Source: Streptomyces albireticuli (GTDB taxonomy: Bacteria; Actinomycetota; Actinomycetes; Streptomycetales; Streptomycetaceae). Taken from it: 64,000 nt of DNA. The notes under the pieces were generated by a model that worked only from the letters and a program-made list of their open reading frames with translations, searched no databases and was not told the origin of the DNA. Position numbers and translations under genes: made by a program. Within the stretch, counting starts at the first letter, position 1; each line of letters starts with the position of its first letter. Of this stretch, positions 27,705-37,055 are shown in pieces. The stretch is taken from the NCBI RefSeq assembly GCF_021228125.1, contig NZ_JAJQQS010000004.1, positions 434,001 through 498,000 on the forward strand, read 5' to 3'.

Positions 27705-27984
27705 GTAGTGCCTCCCGAGTGGGGTCGGGGGTCCGCGGGTGGGGTTGTGGGCGCGGGCCCATGAGGCGCGGCCGCATGGGCACACCGGGTTCCGCTTCGC
27801 CGTGCCCCTGACAAGCGCGCTGTTCGGGAGTATTCGGGCCCGGCGCACCACGGCGCAAGAGCATCTTTCGGACGCGGGCCCGGAACCGCCGGTGCCGGGC
27901 AGGGCGCGCGCCGGGCCCGGGCAGGAGCGCGCCGGGCCGCCCCCGCCGCCCCGGATGGCGCGCCCCGGCCCCGGCCTCCGACCG

Positions 27985-28788
27985 CTACGGAACCGCCCGC
28001 TCCCCCGCCGGTACCTCGACCGCGAGCGTGTTGCCGGGCGGTGGGAACGGGCAGATGAACGCGTCGGAGAAGGCACACGGCGGCAGCACCGCGCGGTTGA
28101 AGTCGACGGTCACCCGCCCGTCCGGCGCGGGCGGCGGGGTGTGGAGGAAGCGGAAGCGGTAGCTGGTCCGCCCGCTGGTGGCGTCGGCGAACACCGCCCA
28201 CAGCCCGCCGTCCGCCTCGGCCGCGACGCGCAGCACGCGCTCCTCGCCGTCGAGGTCGAAGGCCAGCTCGCCGGAGAGGCCGAGGCCGCGCTCGCGCCCG
28301 TCGGCGTTCTCGACCGTGATCCGGCGGTCCCGCCCGTACGGGCGGTAGCGCCCCGGCAGTGACCAGCGCGGGTCGTGCTCGAAGACGCCGATGCCGGCGA
28401 ACTCCCGGCGGGCGGCGGACTCCGGGTCGTAGACGCGGACGGCCCAGGAGTCCTCGCGGCGCATGACGAGCAGCTTGCGCGTGCCGTGCGCGACCCGGGC
28501 CGTGGCCGCCCCGCCGTCGGCGGTGAGGCGGTACTCCCCCTCGGCGGGGCGGCCGTCGACGGTCAGCCCGTCACCGGCGGCGGCGGTGAGGAGCACGGCC
28601 TCGCCCGCGTCGGCCCAGCGCCCCGGGACCGGCACCCCGCGGTCGCCGGAGAAGGCCGGAATTCGACCGTCGGCGAGATCGGAGAGCCAGAAGGTGCCGG
28701 CGAGCGAGAGCGGACCGTACGGCGCGGTGACCGTCCCGGTGCGCTCCTCGTGCCACGCCTTCCACTGCTGTTGTGCGTCGGTGGTCAT
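27985..28788 (-). CDS. DUF1684 family protein
   Basis: 267-aa protein of the DUF1684 family. Hallmarks: [13 protein letters not shown] near the N-terminus, [18 protein letters not shown] in the middle, and the diagnostic [16 protein letters not shown] followed by PFPPPGN near the end. No signal peptide or membrane segment; predicted mostly beta. Function unknown. ATG chosen (AAAGG upstream); an in-frame TTG three codons earlier overlaps the preceding stop (TTGA) and could be used. It is third in an operon behind two flavin monooxygenases, suggesting a role in the same catabolic route. Confidence 0.85.
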   Translation of the reverse strand: MTTDAQQQWKAWHEERTGTVTAPYGPLSLAGTFWLSDLADGRIPAFSGDRGVPVPGRWADAGEAVLLTAAAGDGLTVDGRPAEGEYRLTADGGAATARVAHGTRKLLVMRREDSWAVRVYDPESAARREFAGIGVFEHDPRWSLPGRYRPYGRDRRITVENADGRERGLGLSGELAFDLDGEERVLRVAAEADGGLWAVFADATSGRTSYRFRFLHTPPPAPDGRVTVDFNRAVLPPCAFSDAFICPFPPPGNTLAVEVPAGERAVP

Positions 28789-28793
28789 ACGGG

Positions 28794-30104
28794 TCAACCT
28801 TTCACATGGTCAGGCTGCCGGGCGGCGGGGAGGCCGAGGTGTTCGCGGAGGGTCGTGCCCGCGTACTCCGTACGGAACACGCCACGCTCCTGGAGGAGGG
28901 GTACGACCCGGTCGACGAATTCGTCGAGCCCGCCGGGGGTGGGGGGCGGGACGAGGACGAATCCGTCGGCGGCGCCCCCGGCGACGTACTCCGCCATCCG
29001 CGCGGCGACGGCCCGGGGCGTGCCGACGAAGGACTGCCCGCCGGACGTCCCGGCGACGGTCCGCCGGACGAGGAGGCCCCCGGCCACGGCGGACGGGGCG
29101 GCGGCCACGGCCCGGCCGCGCGCCGCTTCCCCGGCCGGGTCGGGGTCGACGCCGGGCGGCGGCCCGCCCGGGTGGTGGGACGGGAGGTCGCGGCCCCGGA
29201 CCCGCTCCAGGGTGAGCGGGGTGGTCCGCGACGGCGCCTGCCGCCGGCGGATCTCCGCGGCCTTCTCCCGGGCCTCGGCGGCGGTGTCGCCGAGCACGAC
29301 GGTGACCTCGGACATGGTCTTCAGCTCCCCGGGGCGGCGGCCGTACGCGCCGAGCCGGCGTGTGACGTCGGCGCGGAAGGCGCGGCCGGCGGCGAGGGTG
29401 CCGTGCCGGCGGAGGACGACATCGGCGGCGGCCGCGAACTCCCGGTCCTCCCCGGTGTCACCGGCCTGGATGACGACGGGGTGGCCCTGCGGGGACCTCG
29501 CCACGTCGAAGGTGCCGGAGACGTCGAAGTGCCGCCCGTGGTGGGCGAAGGGGCGCGGGACGGTGCTCCGGCCCGGGGTCCCCGCCGGCCAGGAGTCCCA
29601 CAGTTCGCGGGCGATGGTGACGAACTCGGCGGCCCGGTCCCGGCGGCGGGCCCGGTCGAGGGGGCCGCCGTGCCGGAAGTTCCCGCCGGTGAGGGCGTCG
29701 GAGGAGGTGACGACGCCCCAGGCCGCGCGACCGCCGCTGAGGTGGTCCAGGGAGGCGAGCCGGCGGGCGAGTTCGTAGGGCTCGTGGGAGGTGGTGTCGG
29801 CGGTGGCGGCGAGGCCGAGCCGGTCGGTGACGGCGGCGAGGGCGCCGAGCAGGGTGAGGAATTCGGGGCGGCCGACGGCGTCGAGGCCGTGGTCGCCGTG
29901 CTCGCGCGGCCCCGGTTCCCCGGCGAGGAGGAGGAAGTCGAACAGGCCGCGTTCGGCGGTGCGGGCGAGGTGGGCGAAGGAGGAGAAGTCGAACGGGCCG
30001 CCGGAGCGGTGGCCGGGCCGGACGGGGGTGTCGTCCACGCCCGGGAAGCGGACGGCCAGGTGGATCTGCTCCGGGTCCCGGTGGGGGCCGTGGTCGCGGG
30101 TCAT
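28794..30104 (-). CDS. LLM-class flavin-dependent monooxygenase (NtaA/SnaA/DszA group)
   Basis: 436-aa bacterial luciferase-fold monooxygenase. TIM-barrel signatures: AERGLFDFLLLAG, then GLAATADTTSHEPYELARRLASLDHLSGGRAAWGVVTS, then GHPVVIQAGDTGEDREFAA. The family uses FMNH2 from a separate reductase to oxidise sulfonates, thioethers or metal chelators such as nitrilotriacetate. A variable Pro/Arg-rich insert lies at about 310-350. The ATG overlaps the upstream monooxygenase stop (ATGA). No flavin reductase is encoded in the operon. The exact substrate is not predictable. Confidence 0.88.
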   Translation of the reverse strand: MTRDHGPHRDPEQIHLAVRFPGVDDTPVRPGHRSGGPFDFSSFAHLARTAERGLFDFLLLAGEPGPREHGDHGLDAVGRPEFLTLLGALAAVTDRLGLAATADTTSHEPYELARRLASLDHLSGGRAAWGVVTSSDALTGGNFRHGGPLDRARRRDRAAEFVTIARELWDSWPAGTPGRSTVPRPFAHHGRHFDVSGTFDVARSPQGHPVVIQAGDTGEDREFAAAADVVLRRHGTLAAGRAFRADVTRRLGAYGRRPGELKTMSEVTVVLGDTAAEAREKAAEIRRRQAPSRTTPLTLERVRGRDLPSHHPGGPPPGVDPDPAGEAARGRAVAAAPSAVAGGLLVRRTVAGTSGGQSFVGTPRAVAARMAEYVAGGAADGFVLVPPPTPGGLDEFVDRVVPLLQERGVFRTEYAGTTLREHLGLPAARQPDHVKG

Positions 30105-31147
30105 GCGGCCCCGTCGGTCCGCGCGCGTGCGTAGCGGTTGGCGGGGCGGGACAGGCACAGGTGCTCGCGGAGCGTGCCGCCCGGGTAGAAGGAGCGCAGC
30201 AGGCCGCGGTGCTGGAGCACGGGCACGGTCCCGTCGACGAGGAGGGCGAGGTCCCGGTCGGGGTCCCGGGGCCGGAGGTGGAGGCCGTCGACGAGGCCGT
30301 CCGCGTACCAGGCGCCGGCCAGGTCGGCGAGGGCGACGGCGTCGGCGACCGCGTGGAGCGCGACGGGTAAGGAGGCGACGACGAGGGGGAGCCCCTCGCC
30401 ACGGCCCGCGTCCCGGGCGCGGCGGCGCAGGTCGTCGCGGGCGGCGCGGAGTACGCGGGTGCCGTCGCCGCGGCGGGGGACGCGCAGGAAGGCGAGGTCC
30501 GCGTGGGCGGCGGCGACCGCGCGGGGCAGCGGGTGGGTGGCGTCGACGACGGTGACCGGGTGGCCCTGGGGCGGGCGGGGCACGAGGGAGGGGCCGCGGA
30601 CGGAGAAGCCGGTGCCCTCGAAGTCGACGCGGTGGAGCTTGTCGCGGTCGGCGAGGCACCCGGTGGCGGTGTCGCGGAGCTCGGCGCCGTCCTCCCGGCT
30701 GTCCCAGAGCCGGGTGACGACGTCGGCGACCTCGCCGGCCTCGCGCCAGAGTTCGGCGGCGGGGGCGGCGGCTCGGCGGCCGAAGTGCCGGGCCGTGGCC
30801 TCGTCCGCCGAGACGTCCACGGTCCAGCCGGCCCGGCCGCGGCTCACCCAGTCCAGGGTCGAGACGGCGGAGGAGACATGGAAGGGCTCGGTGTGGGTGG
30901 TGGTGACGGTGGGCACCAGGCCGATGCGCTCGGTGGCGGGGGCGATCCGGGCGAGGACGGCGAGGGCGTCCAGGCGGCTCGCGCCCCGGCGGGGCGGACC
31001 GAGGCTGTCGCCGAGGGTGACGAAGTCCAGCCGGCCGCGCTCGGCGAGACGGGCGGCGCGCAGATAGGGCCCGGCACCCTCACCGGCGGGCCGGTCGAGG
31101 GCGACGGACAGGTGCAGGGGCCGGGTCGGCCGGATCGGTGCGGGCAT
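30101..31147 (-). CDS. LLM-class flavin-dependent oxidoreductase
   Basis: 348-aa luciferase-like oxidoreductase, first gene of the operon. Visible features: LAERGRLDFVTLGDSLG, ERIGLVPTVTTTHTEPFHVSSAVSTLDWVSRGRAGWTVD, GHPVTVVDATHPLPRAVAA, and LREHLCLSRP near the end. It is shorter and only distantly like the next gene (436 aa); both end with the same FRTEYAGTTLREHLGL-type motif, which indicates an old duplication. Probably a two-step or two-substrate pair acting on an organosulfur or similar compound; this is inference from family only. Confidence 0.85.
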   Translation of the reverse strand: MPAPIRPTRPLHLSVALDRPAGEGAGPYLRAARLAERGRLDFVTLGDSLGPPRRGASRLDALAVLARIAPATERIGLVPTVTTTHTEPFHVSSAVSTLDWVSRGRAGWTVDVSADEATARHFGRRAAAPAAELWREAGEVADVVTRLWDSREDGAELRDTATGCLADRDKLHRVDFEGTGFSVRGPSLVPRPPQGHPVTVVDATHPLPRAVAAAHADLAFLRVPRRGDGTRVLRAARDDLRRRARDAGRGEGLPLVVASLPVALHAVADAVALADLAGAWYADGLVDGLHLRPRDPDRDLALLVDGTVPVLQHRGLLRSFYPGGTLREHLCLSRPANRYARARTDGAA

Positions 31148-31596
31148 GCGAAGGCTCCGTGGATGCGGTGGTCGAACACGGGAGTTGACGCTGCCTTCAC
31201 ACCCGGACCGCGCCCCTCAGCACGGCCGGACCCCGAGGCTAAGCCGGAGCCACGGCCCGCTGTCAAGCGCCTTCGGACGGGTGTCCATGTCGCGGTCCAC
31301 ATGCCGGACAAGCGGACCGGATCCGGTTGACGCGGAATCGGAAGGCTGTTCCACTTGGCCCATGCGCTCAGGGCAACGTCCGGTCACCCGGGACCACATC
31401 GACTTCGGCCATCTCCGGTCGGCGGCGTGTCCGGGCTCCTGTCCGGGCTCCTGTCCCGCTTCGCGCCCGGCCTCCCGTCAGGGCTGACGCCTCCCGCACG
31501 CCTTCACACCCGCACCGCGCCCGTGCGGCCCGCGGGCCGCGCTTCCCCTCGTACGTCGTCCACGTGACGCGGTGCCTCGACGGCCGGCCCGACCCT
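31148..31596. other. Intergenic region between monooxygenase operon and DUF5685 gene
   Basis: 449 nt without a supported gene. Its right part lies upstream of the monooxygenase operon's divergent neighbour end. It holds a short direct repeat, GTCCGGGCTCCT (two copies near 31428-31455). No operator or promoter could be identified with confidence. Confidence 0.5.
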
Positions 31597-32829
31597 TCAG
31601 CAGCCGCAGTCACAACCGCAGTCGCAGTTTTCGCAACAATTGCAACAGTCGCAGCAGTCACAGCAATTGCCGCAGTCTCCGCAATCACCGCAGTCGCACT
31701 TGTGGCAACACCCCTGACGCGGCTCCCCGGTCCACGGATCGTGGAACGGGTCGGCGCAGCACAGCTGACAGGTGCGCAGGAGGCCGCTCCACACCGCACA
31801 GCCGGCGATCAGCCCGCGCTCCCTGCCCCGGCGCGGCGGCTCCGGCGGCGCGCCGGGCGGCATGACCGGCGGCGGTCCGAAGGCGCCCACGGCCTGCCCG
31901 CCGGGGGCCTCGGGGGCGCCCGTAGTCGCCTCCGCGTGTCCCTGGTGGCCGCAGCCCGAGGTGCCGAACGCCCGGTCCACGGCCCGGTCCAGCTCGTGCG
32001 CGAGGAGCAGGTGCGCCAGCCTGCCCTGGGCCTTGCTCCCGAAGTCGGCCTCGCGCAGGGCGAGGCGCACGCCGTGCACGGCGTCGTCGCACAGCCGGCG
32101 GACCTCCGCGAGGTCCGTCGCGGTGGCGGCGACGGGGTTCCACGCCCCGGTCCTCCGGTCCTCCTCCAGGTCCTCGACGGCGTCGAGGAGATGCGCGAGC
32201 CGGCCGAACAGCCGGCCGGCCTCCTCCAGCGGCTCCTTGTTGCCCGGCCGGCCGGCGAGCACCGCCGTGTGCCCGAAGGCCGCGGCGGTCGCCGTCTCGG
32301 TCGGCTCGGTGATGTCCAGCAGAGGGGTGCCGACGCCCGCGAGGGCCTCGATGCCCGCCTGCCGGTCGACCGCGTCGACGAGGACGGCGGTGTCGAAACC
32401 GAGGTCCGATCCGGTACGGGCTCCGGCGCGGTCCCACTTCGCGGCGACGCGCCGGGCCGCGGCGGCGACCGGGCGCCGGGCCAACAGTCCGTCACCGTCG
32501 GCCACATGGTCGCGCATCTTCGCCGACGCCAGGACGAGCGAGACGGACGCGGCGAGCCGCGCGCCCTCGCCGCGCGCGACCGGGGCGGTGCGCATGCCGC
32601 GCAGCGGGCAGGGACCGGCCGTGCGCCGCCAGGAGCCGGCGTCGTCCGCACGCGCCGACTGGGCCTCGACGAGCACCGATATGACGAGTCCGTCGTAGTT
32701 GGTGGCGGCGCGCGCGAACTGTCCGTGGTCACCGCGCAGGGCGAGGCAGAGCCCGCACAGATGGGCCACCCACTCGGTGCGCATCGCCTCCGAGAGCCGG
32801 TGCCGGCATGGTCTGATGATCCCGAACAA
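31597..32829 (-). CDS. DUF5685 protein with cysteine-rich C-terminal tail
   Basis: 410 aa. The N-terminal and central part (MFGIIRPCRHRL, AHLCGLCLALRGDHGQFAR, NYDGLVISVLVEAQ, LLDAVEDLEEDRRTG) matches the actinobacterial DUF5685 family, mostly helical. After a Pro-rich stretch and a TCQLCC motif, the last 40 residues are over half cysteine in CDCG/CCDC repeats, like a metallothionein. The tail is probably a metal- or Fe-S-binding element. Start is TTG at the conserved MFGI, preceded by GGGGG. Single-gene unit facing sflA. Function unknown; a role in metal storage or sensing is speculation. Confidence 0.8.
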   Translation of the reverse strand: MFGIIRPCRHRLSEAMRTEWVAHLCGLCLALRGDHGQFARAATNYDGLVISVLVEAQSARADDAGSWRRTAGPCPLRGMRTAPVARGEGARLAASVSLVLASAKMRDHVADGDGLLARRPVAAAARRVAAKWDRAGARTGSDLGFDTAVLVDAVDRQAGIEALAGVGTPLLDITEPTETATAAAFGHTAVLAGRPGNKEPLEEAGRLFGRLAHLLDAVEDLEEDRRTGAWNPVAATATDLAEVRRLCDDAVHGVRLALREADFGSKAQGRLAHLLLAHELDRAVDRAFGTSGCGHQGHAEATTGAPEAPGGQAVGAFGPPPVMPPGAPPEPPRRGRERGLIAGCAVWSGLLRTCQLCCADPFHDPWTGEPRQGCCHKCDCGDCGDCGNCCDCCDCCNCCENCDCGCDCGC

Positions 32830-33102
32830 TTCAAGCCCCCGTGTGTGGTGTGGATGGACCCGGGCATCCTAATCACCGGACAACCACACCGGTCCGCAGC
32901 CCGCGGACCGTTCCCCGTACCGCATATGCCCAGGTCCAGAGCGTGTGGCGAAGCTCTCGGGCTTTCTGACGCACCGCCAAGCGCTTTGCACCAGATGCGT
33001 CACGAAATCCTCGCTTGGCGGCCATCCACTTGGCACATCATCCGCATCATGGACGACGATAGAGAAGCGGTCGGACCACACCGCGTGTGAGAGGAGGCGT
33101 CC

Positions 33103-33540
33103 ATGGGATCGGTGCGCAAGGCGAGTGCCTGGCTCGGCCTCGTCGACGACGGCGATGACGAGCGCTACTACGACGACGACTACGCCGAGGGGCCCGAGCC
33201 CGGCGACTCCTGGGTGACCAACCCGAAGGTGCGGGTGGCGGACGAGACCGCGCAGGAACAGGGCACGCGGATCGCGACCGTCACCCCGGACGGCTTCCGG
33301 GACGCCCGGGGCATCGGCGAGCTCTTCCGCGAGGGGGTGCCGGTGATCGTCAACCTCACCGGCATGGAGCCCAACGACGCCAAGCGCGTCGTGGACTTCG
33401 CGGCGGGGCTGACCTTCGGCCTGCGCGGCTCCATCGAGCGGGTCGCCAACCGGGTCTTCCTGCTCACCCCCGCCGACTACCAGGTGCTCAACGGCGAACC
33501 CACGGGGCGGACGAACGGAGGCTTCTTCAACCAGAGCTGA
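33103..33540 (+). CDS. sflA: SepF-like cell division protein (SflA type)
   Basis: 145 aa. A short N-terminal amphipathic segment ([13 protein letters not shown]) is followed by an acidic linker with YYDDDYAEG and the SepF core (about 57-135): [29 protein letters not shown], then [31 protein letters not shown]. SepF tethers FtsZ to the membrane; Streptomyces carries extra paralogues. The isolated position, away from the ftsZ/dcw cluster and next to an acyl-CoA dehydrogenase, fits SflA, as I recall it in S. coelicolor. Strong GAGGAGG site 6 nt before the ATG. Confidence 0.85.
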   Translation: MGSVRKASAWLGLVDDGDDERYYDDDYAEGPEPGDSWVTNPKVRVADETAQEQGTRIATVTPDGFRDARGIGELFREGVPVIVNLTGMEPNDAKRVVDFAAGLTFGLRGSIERVANRVFLLTPADYQVLNGEPTGRTNGGFFNQS

Positions 33541-33560
33541 CGCCCCTCACGGGCGGGTGC

Positions 33561-34760
33561 TCAGCGGAACGCGTCGAGACCGGTGAGCGCCTTGCCCAGC
33601 ACCAGCTGGTGCATCTCCACGGTGCCCTCGTAGGTGAGCACCGACTCCAGGTTCGTGGCGTGCCGCATGACCGGGTACTCCAGCGAGATCCCGTTGGCGC
33701 CGAGGACGGTCCTGGCCGTGCGGCAGATGTCGATCGCCTCGCGCACGTTGTTGAGCTTCCCGAAGCTGACCTGCTCCGGGCGGAGCGTCCCCGCGTCCAT
33801 GCGCGACCCCAGGTGATGGGCGAGCAGGATGCCCTTGTGCAGTTCCAGCGCCATGTCGGCGAGCTTGGCCTGGGTGAGCTGGAAGCCGCCGATGGGCCGG
33901 CCGAACTGCTCGCGGGTACGGGCGTAGTCCAGCGCCGACTCGAAGCTGCTGCGCGCCGCGCCCATGGCGCCCCACACGATCCCGTAGCGGGCGTGGTTCA
34001 GACAGCCGAGCGGACCGCGCAGTCCGGTGACCTCCGGGAGCACCGCGTCGGCCGGCAGCCGCACCTCGTCGAGGACCAGTTCACTCGTGACGGACGCACG
34101 CAGTGACCACTTATGGGTGATTTCGGGCGCGGAGAAGCCGGGGCTGTCCGTGGGCACGAGGAAACCCCGTATCCCGTCGTCGGTACGCGCCCAGACGACG
34201 GCCACGTCGGCCACCGAGCCATTGGTGATCCACATCTTGCGGCCGGTGAGCAGCCAGTCGCTCCCGTCGCGCTTGGCGCGGGTGCGCATGCCGGCCGGGT
34301 CGGAGCCGTGGTCGGGCTCGGTGAGCCCGAAGCAGCCGATGAGCTCACCGGCGGCCATGCCCGGCAGCCAGCGCTGCCGCTGCTCCTCGGAGCCGAAGCG
34401 GTGGATCGCGTACATCGCGAGGGAGCCCTGCACCGAGACGAGGGAGCGGATGCCGGAATCGGCGGCCTCCAGCTCCAGGCAGGTCAGCCCGTACTGCACG
34501 GCGCTCGCGCCCGCGCAGCCGTAGCCGGTGAGCGGCATGCCGAGGGCGCCCATGGCGCCGAGTTCGCGCGTGAGTTCCCGGATGACGGGGAGTTCGCCGC
34601 GCTCGTACCACTCGGCGATGTGCGGCAGGACGCGGTCGGCGGCCCAGCGGCGGATGGTGTCACGGACGGCGAGATCCTCGGGCGTCAGCAGATCGTCGAT
34701 GCCGAGGGGGTCGTGCGGATCGAACGTGGTCGCGCTGCGGGGGGACGAGGGTACGGACAT
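33561..34760 (-). CDS. Acyl-CoA dehydrogenase (glutaryl-CoA dehydrogenase-like)
   Basis: 399-aa flavoprotein. Family signatures: [13 protein letters not shown] (FAD/substrate), [17 protein letters not shown], then [21 protein letters not shown] and [19 protein letters not shown], where the Glu (about 378) is the usual catalytic base of the glutaryl-CoA type. It removes two hydrogens from an acyl-CoA and passes electrons to ETF; glutaryl-CoA dehydrogenase also decarboxylates. The ATG has GGAGG upstream. Convergent with sflA, 20 nt apart. Confidence 0.92.
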   Translation of the reverse strand: MSVPSSPRSATTFDPHDPLGIDDLLTPEDLAVRDTIRRWAADRVLPHIAEWYERGELPVIRELTRELGAMGALGMPLTGYGCAGASAVQYGLTCLELEAADSGIRSLVSVQGSLAMYAIHRFGSEEQRQRWLPGMAAGELIGCFGLTEPDHGSDPAGMRTRAKRDGSDWLLTGRKMWITNGSVADVAVVWARTDDGIRGFLVPTDSPGFSAPEITHKWSLRASVTSELVLDEVRLPADAVLPEVTGLRGPLGCLNHARYGIVWGAMGAARSSFESALDYARTREQFGRPIGGFQLTQAKLADMALELHKGILLAHHLGSRMDAGTLRPEQVSFGKLNNVREAIDICRTARTVLGANGISLEYPVMRHATNLESVLTYEGTVEMHQLVLGKALTGLDAFR

Positions 34761-34921
34761 GCCAGCCTCCGACACTACGGCGCCGGCCGCGGCGGCCGGC
34801 CTGATCACGGCCCGACGCTAACTCCCGTTCACGGAGCCGTCCAGATGCCTCTTGGGGCTCCGCCGGACCGTCCGCCCCGAGCAGCAGCCCCGAGCAGCAT
34901 TCCCGACCGGCAACCCGGTCT

Positions 34922-35044
34922 CCGGCTCCCGGCTCCCGGCTCCCGGCTCCCGGCTCCCGGCTCCCGGCTCCCGGCTCCCGGCTCCCGGCTCCCGGCTCCC
35001 GGCTCCCGGCTCCCGGCTCCCGGCTCCCGGCTCCCGGCTCCCGG
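34922..35044. repeat. Heptanucleotide tandem array (CCGGCTC)n, about 17.5 copies
   Basis: Perfect 7-bp tandem repeat of 123 nt between the MFS gene's stop and the acyl-CoA dehydrogenase's upstream region. The minus strand reads GGGAGCC repeatedly, i.e. G3-N4 over and over, so any four adjacent units fit the G-quadruplex pattern. The period is not a multiple of three and no gene covers it. Confidence 0.95.
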
Positions 35045-35137
35045 CGAACAGCCGACCGGCGCCGCGCCGTCGTGGCAAGGGGCCCGTGGCCGCTCGGTCC
35101 CGATACGGGAGGGGCCGGGCGGGGAGTGCCCCCGCGC

Positions 35138-36880
35138 TCAGTCCGAACGCTCGGCCGGCACCGGCCGCTCGGCCGGCACGGAAACCTCCGACGCCACCGG
35201 TGAAACCACCGCCATCGGTGAGGCCGCCGGCACCGCCGGCACCGTGTCCGCCGCGCGATCGGCACCGCCTTGGAGTTCGCCCCCGCCGCAGTCCATCGTC
35301 TTCGGCAGCCGTGTCGCCGCCACCGCCCCCAGCAGCAACAGCCCCGCGCTGATCATCAGCGTCACGTGCAGACCGTGGACGAACGCGTCCCGCGCCGCCA
35401 CCCGCAGCGCCTCCCCCGCCGGCCCGCCGAGCCGGGAGGCGACCTCGTAAGCCTCGCCGAGGGAGTGGCTCGCGGCGGCCGATTCGGCGCTCGGCACCCC
35501 GGGCGCCCCTGCGACACCGGGCGCGTACGTGGCGTTCATGACGCTGCCCAGCAGCGCGATGCCGATGCCCGCGCCGAGCTGGTACGAGGTCTCGCCGATC
35601 GCCGCCGCCCCGCCGGCGGACTCCGCGGGGGCCTCGCTGAGCATGGACTCGTACGCCCCGAAGAGCGTGGTCTCCAGGCCGAAGCCGAGGAGGACGAAGC
35701 CGCCCACGAGCACCGTCGGGCGGTCCTGTGTGCCCATCACGGTCAGCGAGGCGACCGCCGCCGCGGTCAGCACGAAGCCGAGGGCGACCATCGCGCGCGG
35801 GCCGAGCCGCTGGAGCAGCCGGGAGCCGACCAGGCCCGCGGCCATCGCGGCGAGCGTGAGCGGCAGCAGCCGCAGACCGGTCTCCAGCGGGGTGAGGCCG
35901 AGCACGAGCTGGAGGTACTGCGCGGCTATCAGCTCCAGGCCGACCAGCGCCAGCATGGCCAGCACTATGCAGCCCACCGACGTCCCGAAGGCCGGCCGGG
36001 CGAACATCCGGAGGTCGACGAGCGGGTGCGCGCGCCGCCGCTGCCGGCCGACGAAGAGGACGAGGAGCGCGGCGCCGACCGCGCCGGGCACGACCGTCGC
36101 CAGGGTCAGCGGCGGTTCCCCGCCGCCCAGCCGCTTCACCGCGAGGACGACGCCGAAGAGACCGAAGGCGGCCATCAGCGCGCCGAGCACGTCCCAGGGA
36201 CCGTCGCCGTCACCCGTGGACTCGGGCAGCAGCCAGCGTCCGACGGGCAGGCTGACCGCCATCAGCGGGATGTTGATGAGGAAGACCGAGCCCCACCAGA
36301 AGTGTTCGAGGAGGAAGCCGCCGACCAGCGGCCCGCAGGCGGCGCCCACGGCGGCGACCGCGCTCCACACACCGACGGCCAGCGCCCGCTCCCGCCGGTC
36401 GGGGAAGACCTGCCGGAGGATCGACAGCGTCGCGGGCATGATCATCGCCCCGCCGACGCCGAGCAGCGCGCGGGCCCCGATGAGCACCTCGGGCGTGGGC
36501 GCGACCGCGGCGAGCGCGGAGGCCACGCCGAAGAGCCCGTAGCCCAGGAGCAGCACCCGGCGGCGGCCGACGCGGTCGCCGAGGGTGCCGAAGAGGATCA
36601 GGAGCGAGGCGCAGACGAGGGGGTAGACGTCGACGATCCACAGCAGCTGGATGGCCCCGGGCCGCAGGTCCTCGGTGACTGCCGGGACGGCGACGTGCAG
36701 GACGGTGGCGTCGACGGCGACGAGGAGCAGGCTGACGCAGAGGACGACGAGCACGGTCCAGCGGTTGGCCCCGGCGCCGCGGCCGGACGACGGGCGCGGC
36801 TGACGCCACTGCCCGTACCGGGACCGCTGCCGGGGGACGCCCGCCGCCCGTCGGGGGCCGGCCGTGGTCGTCCCGGACAT
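35138..36880 (-). CDS. MFS drug/proton antiporter, DHA2 (14-helix) family
   Basis: 580-aa membrane transporter of the EmrB/QacA type. Motifs: VAVDATVLHVAVPAV (motif D1), LFGTLGDRVGRRRVLL (motif A), and ACGPLVGGFLLEHFWWGSVFLIN (motif C, antiporter). About 14 helices. A polar C-terminal tail repeats PAERP. Expected to expel toxic compounds or secondary metabolites with the proton gradient. The ATG (MSGTTTAG) has a GGAGGTG site; the frame is open 56 codons further across the divergent promoter. No TetR-type regulator is adjacent. Confidence 0.9.
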   Translation of the reverse strand: MSGTTTAGPRRAAGVPRQRSRYGQWRQPRPSSGRGAGANRWTVLVVLCVSLLLVAVDATVLHVAVPAVTEDLRPGAIQLLWIVDVYPLVCASLLILFGTLGDRVGRRRVLLLGYGLFGVASALAAVAPTPEVLIGARALLGVGGAMIMPATLSILRQVFPDRRERALAVGVWSAVAAVGAACGPLVGGFLLEHFWWGSVFLINIPLMAVSLPVGRWLLPESTGDGDGPWDVLGALMAAFGLFGVVLAVKRLGGGEPPLTLATVVPGAVGAALLVLFVGRQRRRAHPLVDLRMFARPAFGTSVGCIVLAMLALVGLELIAAQYLQLVLGLTPLETGLRLLPLTLAAMAAGLVGSRLLQRLGPRAMVALGFVLTAAAVASLTVMGTQDRPTVLVGGFVLLGFGLETTLFGAYESMLSEAPAESAGGAAAIGETSYQLGAGIGIALLGSVMNATYAPGVAGAPGVPSAESAAASHSLGEAYEVASRLGGPAGEALRVAARDAFVHGLHVTLMISAGLLLLGAVAATRLPKTMDCGGGELQGGADRAADTVPAVPAASPMAVVSPVASEVSVPAERPVPAERSD

Positions 36881-37055
36881 ACACACCTCCGTGTCATGCG
36901 CTCGCCGCCGACCGCGGGCCTTGGGGGACTGTGGACCCGGGGGTATCGAGGGGAGTGAGTCGACAGAGTACGCGAGTCCCGGCCACGGATACGTGCCACG
37001 CGTCACGTCGTCGTCCCTGGCCGGGGGCGTGACGCGCATGCTGGACAATTGATCG

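Noticed and set aside
34922..35044. The heptanucleotide array as a CRISPR
   Set aside because: Units are 7 nt and contiguous, with no spacers and no cas genes nearby.
34818..35265. Proteins of repeating PAPGSRL or EPGAGSR units read from the heptanucleotide array
   Set aside because: The 7-nt period is open in several frames at once; there is no start signal or conserved part.
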